Below the pieces are notes generated by a model. That model saw only the letters and a list, made by a program, of their open reading frames with translations. It was not told the origin of the DNA and searched no databases. From Stenotrophomonas sp. 57 (lineage in GTDB: Bacteria; Pseudomonadota; Gammaproteobacteria; Xanthomonadales; Xanthomonadaceae): a stretch of 64,000 nucleotides of DNA. The position numbers were made by a program, and so were the translations under genes. The stretch is from positions 3,284,001 through 3,348,000 of the forward strand of contig NZ_CP127407.1 in assembly GCF_030291075.1 (NCBI RefSeq), read 5' to 3'. Positions 27,900-34,959 of the stretch are shown piece by piece. Every line of letters begins with the position of its first letter. The first letter of the stretch is position 1.

Positions 27900-29873
27900 G
27901 TGAATGCTGCCGCTTCCCCTGCCACAACGCGCGCTTCCCGTTGGCGCCTCCGCAGACCTGGCCCGCGCGGCCGGCACTGGCTGACGGTCCTGGTCTTCGT
28001 GCTGGCGGTGATCCTGGTGGTGATCGCGCTGTGGGACTGGAACTGGTTCAAGGGTCCGGTCGAGCGCGCGGTGCAGGCACGCACCGGTCGTGCACTGCAC
28101 ATCGGCCACCTGGATGTCGACCTCGGTCGCACCAGCACCATCCGCGCCGATGCGATCACCTTCGCCAACGCCGGTTGGGCGAAGCAGCCGAACATGGCCA
28201 CGGCCGACCGCGTCGAGATCGACGTGCGGGTGTGGCCCCTGCTGCGCGGCAGCGTGCAGCTGCCGGAAGTGCGCCTGACCCGACCGGACGTGCTGCTGGA
28301 AACCGCCCCGCGCAAGGGCGAGCCGGGCAACTGGGATTTCCTGGGTGACGGCAGCGGCGGAACAAGCCCGCAGCTGAAGCGGCTGCGCATCGACGACGGC
28401 CGGCTGCAGTTCCTCGACGCACTCGGCCGCACCGACATCCGCGTGGGCGTGCGCAGCGGCCAACCGAAACAGGCCGATGCCTCGCCGCCGCTGCTGGTGC
28501 AGGGCAAGGGCCACTGGCAAGGCAACCCGTTCACCCTGCAGGGCGGTACCGAATCACCGCTGGAACTGACCGACAGCGATCACCCGTTCCGCATCCACCT
28601 CGACGGCCGCGCCGGTGCCACCCACGCAGTAGCCCGCGGCACGCTGACCAATCCGTTCCAGCTGCGCGTGTTCGACCTGCAGTTCGCGCTCAGCGGCCAG
28701 GATCTGGCCGACCTCTACCCGCTGCTCGGCATCGCCATCCCGCCCTCACCGCCCTATGCGTTGGACGGACGCCTGAAGCGCGACCACAACGTCTGGCGTT
28801 ACGACAGCTTCACCGGCAAGGTTGGCGACAGCGACCTGGGTGGCAACCTGCAGTTCGAGGTGGGACGCGACCGTCCACGACTGACCGCGACGCTGGAGTC
28901 CAAGCGTCTGGACTTCGATGACCTGGCCGGCTTCGTCGGCGCGCCACCGAAGACCGGCAGCGGTGAAACCGCCAATGCCGAACAAAAGGCGCAGGCCGCG
29001 CGTGTCGCCGCCAGCAGCCGGGTATTGCCCGACACGCCCTACAACCTGGGCAAGCTGCGCGCGATGGACGCCGACGTGCGCTGGAAGGCCCACCGTATCA
29101 ACGCACCCTCGTTGCCGCTGGACGACATGGACGCGCACCTGCTGCTGGATGACGGCGTGCTGCGGCTGGACCCGCTGAACTTCGGCGTGGCCGGCGGCGA
29201 TATCCGCAGCACGATCCGCATGGATGCACGCCAGCCGCAGATCCGCACCGCGCTGAAGGCATCCGTGCGCGGCGTGCAGCTGGGCCAGCTGTTCCCCGAT
29301 GCGAAGCTGGCCGAGCAGGCCAAGGGCGGCATCGGCGGTGAAGTGGACCTGAGCGGACGTGGCAACTCGATCGCCGCGATGCTGGGCAGCAGCAGTGGCA
29401 AGGTCGGCCTGGCGATGGGTCGCGGCCACGTCGGCAACCTGGTGATGGAACTGGCCGGGCTGGACATCACCGAGTCGCTGAAATTCCTGGTGACCGGCGA
29501 CAAGCAGATTCCGCTGCGCTGTGCCTTCGCCGACTTCGGCGTGCGCGACGGCCTGATGACCAGCCAGGCACTGGCGGTGGATACCACCGACACGATCCTC
29601 ATCGGTGAAGGCACGGTCAGCCTGCACGACGAGACGCTGGATCTGCTGCTGAAGCCCCGCCCGAAGGACAAGAGCATCCTGGTGCTGCGCTCGCCGCTGC
29701 ACATCACGGGCACGTTCAAGGACCCCTCGTTCCGTCCGGACTTCAAGGCGCTGGGCATTCGAGGCGCCGTGGCATTGGCGCTGGGCAGCATTGCCCCGCC
29801 GGCGGCATTGCTGGCAACGATCGAGCTGGGGCCGGGGAAGGATGCCGACTGCGGTGGGCAGTATGCGAAGTAG
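27900..29873 (+). CDS. AsmA-family envelope protein
   Basis: A 657-residue protein with one N-terminal membrane anchor (W-L-T-V-L-V-F-V-L-A-V-I-L-V-V-I-A-L-W) followed by a long periplasmic beta-rich AsmA domain. Typical family motifs include a P-V-E-R-A-V-Q-A-R-T-G-R-A-L-H-I region just after the anchor and a C-terminal D-L-L-L-K-P-R-P-K-D segment with G-T-F-K-D-P-S-F-R-P-D. AsmA/TamB-like proteins are thought to carry phospholipids between membranes. The start is GTG 27900, the only convincing in-frame codon before the anchor; no strong ribosome site is visible. Confidence 0.85.
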   Translation: MNAAASPATTRASRWRLRRPGPRGRHWLTVLVFVLAVILVVIALWDWNWFKGPVERAVQARTGRALHIGHLDVDLGRTSTIRADAITFANAGWAKQPNMATADRVEIDVRVWPLLRGSVQLPEVRLTRPDVLLETAPRKGEPGNWDFLGDGSGGTSPQLKRLRIDDGRLQFLDALGRTDIRVGVRSGQPKQADASPPLLVQGKGHWQGNPFTLQGGTESPLELTDSDHPFRIHLDGRAGATHAVARGTLTNPFQLRVFDLQFALSGQDLADLYPLLGIAIPPSPPYALDGRLKRDHNVWRYDSFTGKVGDSDLGGNLQFEVGRDRPRLTATLESKRLDFDDLAGFVGAPPKTGSGETANAEQKAQAARVAASSRVLPDTPYNLGKLRAMDADVRWKAHRINAPSLPLDDMDAHLLLDDGVLRLDPLNFGVAGGDIRSTIRMDARQPQIRTALKASVRGVQLGQLFPDAKLAEQAKGGIGGEVDLSGRGNSIAAMLGSSSGKVGLAMGRGHVGNLVMELAGLDITESLKFLVTGDKQIPLRCAFADFGVRDGLMTSQALAVDTTDTILIGEGTVSLHDETLDLLLKPRPKDKSILVLRSPLHITGTFKDPSFRPDFKALGIRGAVALALGSIAPPAALLATIELGPGKDADCGGQYAK

Positions 29874-29913
29874 GGTTACAGCGTTGTTCGCGGCGCCTCT
29901 TTTTCCGCGCATA

Positions 29914-30092
29914 GAGCCGCAGCAAGGCGACAGGCAGGACACGCCGTAAATACGTCCCTGTATGTAGGCTCGGTCGGCGCATCCATGCGCCTCACGGTCC
30001 TGCCTGCCGCCTTGCTCCGGCTCCGGACAGTCTCCCGCGCGCGGAACGAGAGCGGAAATTCAAAGTCAAAAGAAAAAAGCACAGTCAAAAGC
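29914..30092 (+). repeat. Composite element 1, forward unit (hairpin plus A-rich tail)
   Basis: A long hairpin with arms GAGCCGCAGCAAGGCG.../...CGCCTTGCTCCGGCTC (29914-29940 with 29996-30023) surrounds a core ACGCCGTAAATACGTCCC with ATCCATGCGCC. After the stem comes CGGACAGTCTCCCGCG..., then the tail AAAGTCAAAAGAAAAAAGC. This order (stem, core containing ATCCATG, stem, xGACAG segment, AAAAGC tail) is the same as in the unit at 42694. No gene is present. Confidence 0.6.
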
Positions 30093-30169
30093 TGTTACCA
30101 ACCAAGGTTGGCAGCTACCAAGGGCGAGGCACCGCGCATGTACGCACCGCGCTCGCAGAAATGTGTCCA

Positions 30170-30354
30170 GAGGCGGAGGGTGCGGCTGGGCAGGACCGTT
30201 GGCGCCATGGGCCCGAGGCATGCCTCGGGCGGGTTGGGCAGGACGCCCAACCCTGGTCTTGCCGTGTGCGCAGGACAGCGCACACGAGCAAGGCGCCATC
30301 GAGCCCCCATGGATGGGTTTACGGCGTGTCCTGCCCAGCCGCACCCTTCGCCTC
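30170..30354 (-). repeat. Composite element 1, reverse unit (hairpin)
   Basis: Read on the minus strand: arm GAGGCGAAGGGTGCGGCTGG, GCAGGAC, core ACGCCGTAAACCCATCCATG with GGGGGCTCGATGGCGCC, three nested hairpins in the loop (GTGTGCGC/GCGCACAC, GGTTGGGC/GCCCAACC and GCCCGAGGC/GCCTCGGGC), then GGCGCCAACG and the closing arm CCTGCCCAGCCGCACCCTCC. The stem differs in sequence from the forward unit but is fully self-complementary. The two units point toward each other. Confidence 0.6.
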
Positions 30355-30399
30355 CCAACGTATCAGGAAGGCGCTGCTCTCAGCTCTGGCTCTGGCTTC

Positions 30400-30430
30400 A
30401 AAAAGCGGGCCGGCGGGCCGCAGGCCCGCC
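30400..30430 (-). terminator. Terminator of the CBS-domain gene
   Basis: On the minus strand GGCGGGCC, TGC loop, GGCCCGCC, followed shortly by CGCTTTTTG. It begins eleven bases after the stop codon of the CBS-domain gene and has the form of an intrinsic terminator. Confidence 0.7.
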
Positions 30431-30440
30431 AGCGATACCC

Positions 30441-30872
30441 TCACCCGGCGACGATGTACTGCTGCAGCTGATCCAGCTCGCGCCGCTGCGCATCGATCAC
30501 CGACTTCACCAGGTCACCGATCGAGATCACCCCCAGCACCTGCGCGCCCTCCACCACCGGCAGGTGGCGGATGCGGTAGTCGGTCACCAGCTGCAGGCAG
30601 TGCTCCACCTGCTCACCCGGCGACACCGTCACCACCTGCGCCGTCATGATCTCCGCCACCGCCGTATCGCGTGAGGAGCGATCACGCAGCACGATCTTGC
30701 GCGCGTAATCGCGCTCGGACAGGATGCCGACCAACTTCGGCCCGTCCATCACCAGCACCGCACCGATGCCCTTTTCCGCCATCAACCGGATCGCATCGAT
30801 CACCGCCGCATCCGGCGCGACCGCATGCACTTCAGGAGACTTGCCGTCCAACAGTTGCCGTACCGTGGTCAT
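30441..30872 (-). CDS. CBS-domain-pair protein
   Basis: A 143-residue soluble protein made of two CBS motifs forming one Bateman module, which generally binds adenine nucleotides. Motif 1 covers V-I-D-A-I-R-L-M-A-E-K-G-I-G-A-V-L-V; motif 2 covers I-R-H-L-P-V-V-E and L-G-V-I-S-I-G-D-L-V. The conserved G-I-L-S-E-R-D-Y-A-R-K segment links them. There is no catalytic domain, so it is probably a ligand-sensing or regulatory protein. Its first 14 codons overlap the 3' end of the glycosyltransferase gene in another frame. Confidence 0.88.
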   Translation of the reverse strand: MTTVRQLLDGKSPEVHAVAPDAAVIDAIRLMAEKGIGAVLVMDGPKLVGILSERDYARKIVLRDRSSRDTAVAEIMTAQVVTVSPGEQVEHCLQLVTDYRIRHLPVVEGAQVLGVISIGDLVKSVIDAQRRELDQLQQYIVAG

Positions 30873-31851
30873 CCGCCTGCCCTCCGAGGGTGGGTTGCAG
30901 CGCCGAGTCTGCCACGGACGATGCTAGCCACGCGTCAACCAGGTACAACGGCCGCTGCTTGGACTCTTCGTACAGCCGCCCCAGGTACTCGCCGATCAGG
31001 CCCAGCGCGATCAGCTGCACGCCGCCCAGGAACAGGATCACCGCCATCATCGTCGGCCAGCCTGCTACCCGGTCGCCGTAAAGCGCGGCCTTGACGATCA
31101 CCCACACGCCGAACACGAAGGCCACCGCCGCCGTTGCCAGCCCCAGGTAGGTCGCCGCCCGCAGCGGCACGGTGGAGAAGCCGGTAATGCCCTCCAGCGC
31201 GAAGTTCCACAGCCGCCACAAGCTGAACTTGCTGGTGCCGGCCACGCGCGCATGGCGGTGATAGGGCACCGCGATCCGCTTGAAACCCACCCAGCTGAAA
31301 AGCCCCTTCATGAAGCGGTGGCGCTCCCGCATCTCGCGGAGCGCACTCAGCGCGCGTGGCGACAGCAGGCGGAAATCCCCGGTGTCGGCCGGAATCGGCG
31401 TACGCGACAGGCGCCCCATCACCCGGTAGAACATCGCTGCCGTGGCACGCTTCACCCAGGCTTCGCCGTCGCGCGCCATGCGCGTGCCATAGACGTTGTC
31501 ATGGCCCTCGCGCCAGCGCGCGACGAACTGCGGCACCAGTTCGGGCGGATCCTGGCCGTCGGCGTCGAGGATCATCGCCGCACCCTCGCGCACCAGGTCC
31601 AGGCCAGCGGTCAGTGCCGCTTCCTTGCCGAAATTGCGCGACAGCTTCAGTGCGGAAACCCGCGCATCGGACTGGGCCAGGCGGGCGATCACCTCCCAGG
31701 TGCCGTCATGGCTGCCGTCGTCCACGTACAGGATGTGGCCGTCGATGTCGGGCAGCGCATCGAGCACCGCGCACAACCGCGGATGCAGCAACGGCAATGC
31801 CAGGGCCTCGTTGTAGGCGGCGATGACGAAAGTAAGCCGTTCGCGGGTCAT
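30832..31851 (-). CDS. Family 2 glycosyltransferase (ArnC/GtrB/dolichol-phosphate-mannose synthase type)
   Basis: A 339-residue membrane glycosyltransferase. The GT-A domain begins with F-V-I-A-A-Y-N-E and carries Y-V-D-D-G-S-x-D-G-T, then the metal site L-D-A-D-G-Q-D-P-P. Two C-terminal transmembrane helices follow, as in enzymes that load sugars onto undecaprenyl phosphate. The acceptor sugar cannot be read from sequence. The ATG at 31851 is preferred because the conserved domain starts five residues later. It is 46 bases downstream of mtgA on the same strand, and its 3' end overlaps the CBS gene by 41 bases. Confidence 0.88.
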   Translation of the reverse strand: MTRERLTFVIAAYNEALALPLLHPRLCAVLDALPDIDGHILYVDDGSHDGTWEVIARLAQSDARVSALKLSRNFGKEAALTAGLDLVREGAAMILDADGQDPPELVPQFVARWREGHDNVYGTRMARDGEAWVKRATAAMFYRVMGRLSRTPIPADTGDFRLLSPRALSALREMRERHRFMKGLFSWVGFKRIAVPYHRHARVAGTSKFSLWRLWNFALEGITGFSTVPLRAATYLGLATAAVAFVFGVWVIVKAALYGDRVAGWPTMMAVILFLGGVQLIALGLIGEYLGRLYEESKQRPLYLVDAWLASSVADSALQPTLGGQADDHGTATVGRQVS

Positions 31852-31897
31852 GCCCGGATTGTACGTTGCCGCCGCCCGCAGATCAGGCAGCGCGCGC

Positions 31898-32647
31898 TCA
31901 CTCGTCCGACAGGTACGCGGCGCCACCCAGCTGCCACGCCTGGCGCTGGATCCAGGCGGCACGCCGCTGCACGTAAGGCCCGGGCGCGGCCGCGTTGTAG
32001 CGCCGGGGTGCCGGCAGCACCGCCGCCAACCGCGCGCTCTCGGCCGGGCTCAGCCGCGCCGCGTCCTTGCCCCAGAATTTCCGGGCCGCCGCCTGCGCGC
32101 CGTACACCCCGTCGCCGAACTCGGCGATGTTGGCGTACATCTCCAGGATACGCTCCTTCGGCCACAACGCTTCGATCAGCACCGTGTACCAGACTTCCAG
32201 GCCCTTGCGGATCCAGCTGCGGCCCTGCCACAGGAACAGGTTCTTGGCCACCTGCTGGCTGATCGTGCTGGCACCGCGCAGGCGCCCGCCCTTGGCATTG
32301 TGGTCGCGGGCCTTCTCAATGGCCTGCAGGTCGAAACCGTTGTGGTCGGGGAAGCGCTGGTCTTCGGCCGCCACCAGCGAGATCGGCAGGCTCGGCGCCA
32401 TCTGGTCCAGGTCGCGCCACTGGTAATGCAGGCGATAGGACCAATCGGCCTCGCCCAGCGCCTCGCCATAGCGCCACAGCATCACCGTGGACACCGGCGG
32501 GTCGATGAACCGCAGCACCAGGACCTGCAGGCAGCTGAAAGCAGCCAGCAGCACCGGCAGCCACAGCAGCCGTTTCCAGCGCCAGCGCCTGCGGCGTGGG
32601 CCTTCTGCTACGGCTTCCACCTTGTGCTGCTCTCCCCCTGCCCCCAT
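31898..32647 (-). CDS. mtgA: Monofunctional peptidoglycan glycosyltransferase MtgA
   Basis: A 249-residue inner-membrane GT51 enzyme that polymerises lipid II into glycan strands. One transmembrane anchor near residue 30 is followed by the active-site motif [14 protein letters not shown], with the catalytic glutamate in [23 protein letters not shown] and [15 protein letters not shown] are also intact. A GTG eight codons further in is a possible alternative start. It is divergent from hslO with about 77 bases between. Confidence 0.95.
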   Translation of the reverse strand: MGAGGEQHKVEAVAEGPRRRRWRWKRLLWLPVLLAAFSCLQVLVLRFIDPPVSTVMLWRYGEALGEADWSYRLHYQWRDLDQMAPSLPISLVAAEDQRFPDHNGFDLQAIEKARDHNAKGGRLRGASTISQQVAKNLFLWQGRSWIRKGLEVWYTVLIEALWPKERILEMYANIAEFGDGVYGAQAAARKFWGKDAARLSPAESARLAAVLPAPRRYNAAAPGPYVQRRAAWIQRQAWQLGGAAYLSDE

Positions 32648-32724
32648 TACTGGTGCATCCTTCTTCTATCTGGTTGTCGGCGCATTATCCGGCAACCGCC
32701 CCCGTTTACGCGCGATGTGAGCCG

Positions 32725-33618
32725 ATGACCGCCAACCCCGATTCCCTGATCCGCTTCCTGCTGCCCGACGCTGGCGTCCGTGGCGTCCACGTGCGCCTGC
32801 AGGCCACCTGGCAGGAAATCCTGTCCCACGCCGCGTACCCGGACACCGCTGCCGAACTGCTCGGCGAGGCCTGTGTTGCCTCGGCGCTGTTCACTGGCCA
32901 TACCAAGATCGATGGGCGCCTGTCGATCCAGCTGCGCAGCAGCACCGCCCTGCGCACCCTGTTCGCCGAATGCACCGCCGCCGGCACCCTGCGCGGCATC
33001 GCCCAGCTCAGCGAGGGCGCCGATGCGCCGCGCGACCTGTCCAGCCTGGGTGATGACGCCCTGCTCGCGATCACCATCGAGAACCCGGGCCTGGACCCGC
33101 GCGAGCCGCAGCGCTACCAGAGCCTGGTCGCGCTGACCGCGCCGGAGCTGGACGAAGCCTTCGAGGACTACTTCCGCCAGTCCGAACAGCTGCCGACCCG
33201 CCTGCTGCTGGCCGCCGACCGCAACGGTGCCGCGGGCCTGCTGCTGCAGAAGCTGCCGGGCGACGAGGGCGACGAGGACGGCTGGGCACGTGCCAGCGCC
33301 CTGTTCGAGACCCTGGCCAAGGCCGAGCTGCTGGCCACCCCGGCCGAGCAGCTGCTGCACCGCCTGTTCCACGAAGAGAAGCCGGAACTGATGGGCGACA
33401 AGCCGCTGTCCTTCGCCTGCTCCTGTTCCCGCGAGCGGGTCGCATCGATGCTGCAGTCGCTGGGCGAGGACGAGGCCCGTGCCGCGGCGCTGGACACCGG
33501 CGCCGTCGAGGTCCGTTGCGAATTCTGCGGGCGGGAGTATCACTTTCCTTTGACGGAGTTCGGCATACTGTTCCACGGTGCCGAGGGGACTGTACCGGCG
33601 CCTGAACGGCTTCAGTAA
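32725..33618 (+). CDS. hslO: Redox-regulated chaperone Hsp33
   Basis: Cytosolic holdase chaperone activated by oxidation of a zinc centre. The 297-residue protein has the Hsp33 fold and, at the C-terminus, the four zinc cysteines as C-S-C (near residue 233) and C-E-F-C (near residue 266), in the expected C-x-C ... C-x-x-C pattern. The ATG at 32725 gives the usual Hsp33 beginning with S-L-I-R-F-L-L-P. It stands alone downstream of the divergent mtgA gene. Confidence 0.95.
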   Translation: MTANPDSLIRFLLPDAGVRGVHVRLQATWQEILSHAAYPDTAAELLGEACVASALFTGHTKIDGRLSIQLRSSTALRTLFAECTAAGTLRGIAQLSEGADAPRDLSSLGDDALLAITIENPGLDPREPQRYQSLVALTAPELDEAFEDYFRQSEQLPTRLLLAADRNGAAGLLLQKLPGDEGDEDGWARASALFETLAKAELLATPAEQLLHRLFHEEKPELMGDKPLSFACSCSRERVASMLQSLGEDEARAAALDTGAVEVRCEFCGREYHFPLTEFGILFHGAEGTVPAPERLQ

Positions 33619-33681
33619 CGGCTTGTCTTGCATCTGGGGGGATCAAGGCTTGTTAAGAATTCATAAACACCCTACGATCAG

Positions 33682-33701
33682 GTTCCCGTTTCTGCGGGAA
33701 C
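33682..33701. terminator. Hairpin between hslO and the next gene
   Basis: GTTCCCG, six-base loop, CGGGAAC in the 115-base gap after hslO. Only a weak T-rich stretch follows. It may be a terminator for hslO or a leader hairpin of the downstream gene. Confidence 0.35.
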
Positions 33702-33733
33702 TTCCGTTGTCCGTCCCTGTCTGAACTGGTCCG

Positions 33734-34582
33734 ATGCGTACCTTCCTGCGTCTACCGCTGGCCCTGATGATCGCCCTTGGCGCGATCACGGGCGTGCACG
33801 CGCAGAGCAAGGACACCCGGACCGTCCTGCCGGTGTGGAACAAGGGCAGCGGCAAGGTCGAGGCCCTGCTGTACCTGGAGCCCACCGGCGAACAGGCCGC
33901 CGGCGCCCGCTGGCACTTCGGCCGCAACTCGCTGGATGCGGCCTTCGGCCTGTCCTCCGGCGATTCGCTGGGCCTGCTCTGCAACAGCAGCAGCGGAACC
34001 AGCATGAGCGGCCTGGCCAGTCATTGCATGCTGGCCAGCCTCGGCGACGACGATGACCTCAACAGCCGCCGCTTCACCGGCACCGCCGCGCTGAACCGTG
34101 GCAACAACCGGCTGGGCATCACCGCTGGCACCGGCCGTGAAACCCTGCCGGCCTGGCTGGCCGGTCCAAACAAGACGCCGGCCCTGCGTGCCGAACAGAA
34201 TGACCTGACGGTTTTCGCGCAGAAGAACATCGGTCGCGAAGGCTTCGTGTCCATTGCCGGCACCTACGCCAAGGCGCGCCTGGTGCCGCTGGCCGATGCT
34301 TCGCCGGCGATCGCTGATCGCTGGGACAGCAAGAGCCTGAGCATCGGCGCCGGCTACGGCAACTTCACCGGCAGCATCATCGGCCGCGTCATCGACGTGC
34401 CCGGCAAGCCCGGCAAATGGGAAGGGCTGGGTATTGGCCTGACCTGGCGCACGCCGTGGTCCGGCCAGTTGACGGTGGGCGCCGAAAACGTGATCAGCCG
34501 CGGCAAGAACCCGTTCTCGCCGCGCAACGAAAGCAACGACGACGGCACCGTGCCGTACGTGCGCTACGAGCAGGATCTGTAA
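33734..34582 (+). CDS. Exported protein of unknown function, beta-rich
   Basis: A 282-residue protein that I cannot assign to a named family. It begins with a clear signal peptide (MRTFLRLPLALMIALGAITGVHA, then Q-S). The mature part is rich in alternating polar and aromatic/hydrophobic residues and glycine, for example A-L-L-Y-L-E-P, S-L-S-I-G-A-G-Y-G-N-F-T-G-S and Q-L-T-V-G-A-E-N-V, a pattern compatible with outer-membrane beta strands. Two cysteines (in L-L-C-N-S-S and H-C-M-L) could form a disulfide. It lies upstream of the TonB receptor gene but separated from it by 377 bases and a hairpin, so it is probably transcribed on its own. Confidence 0.65.
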   Translation: MRTFLRLPLALMIALGAITGVHAQSKDTRTVLPVWNKGSGKVEALLYLEPTGEQAAGARWHFGRNSLDAAFGLSSGDSLGLLCNSSSGTSMSGLASHCMLASLGDDDDLNSRRFTGTAALNRGNNRLGITAGTGRETLPAWLAGPNKTPALRAEQNDLTVFAQKNIGREGFVSIAGTYAKARLVPLADASPAIADRWDSKSLSIGAGYGNFTGSIIGRVIDVPGKPGKWEGLGIGLTWRTPWSGQLTVGAENVISRGKNPFSPRNESNDDGTVPYVRYEQDL

Positions 34583-34619
34583 TCGGGCCATCAGCGCGCA
34601 GCATCACTGCAACCGACGC

Positions 34620-34644
34620 AGGGCGCCTCCGGGCGCCTTTCCTG
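34620..34644 (+). terminator. Terminator-like hairpin after the exported protein
   Basis: GGGCGCC-TCC-GGGCGCC followed by TTTCCTGTTTC, about 40 bases after the stop codon. The T-rich tail supports intrinsic termination. Confidence 0.5.
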
Positions 34645-34680
34645 TTTCTGCAGGTACCGCAGGCGGCGGAATACACCCGA

Positions 34681-34716
34681 TTTGATACATTCCGAAACAC
34701 AGCGAAATGTATCAAA
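34681..34716. promoter_or_regulatory. 11-bp inverted repeat upstream of the TonB receptor
   Basis: TTTGATACATT at 34681-34691 and AATGTATCAAA at 34706-34716 are perfect complements separated by 14 bases. They lie in an AT-rich stretch unlike the surroundings. This is a candidate operator for the receptor gene. A directly repeated TGATCAC (34729-34735 and 34747-34753) follows at once. Confidence 0.5.
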
Positions 34717-34827
34717 AGAAACGAATATGATCACAAAACACGGTCGTGATCACGAAACGGTGCCAAGCAGGCCGTGCAAATCATTGAATCGCAACGATTC
34801 AGTGCGGTGTAAAGATAGTCAACACCC

Positions 34828-34850
34828 AAAATTAACGCAGCTTTAATTTT
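34828..34850. promoter_or_regulatory. AT-rich inverted repeat in the TonB-receptor leader
   Basis: AAAATTAA, seven bases, then TTAATTTT, about 110 bases before the receptor start. It may mark the core promoter or a leader hairpin. A strong purine-rich ribosome site (GGAGAGAGAGAG) directly precedes the ATG. Confidence 0.4.
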
Positions 34851-34959
34851 CCAAGGGGCGCCGTTACTATCGGTTCAGCCTCGCGTTTTTTGGAGCCACT
34901 TTTTTCGCTCCGCACGCAGGCAATCACCCAGCCAAGATTTCCTTGGAGAGAGAGAGCCA

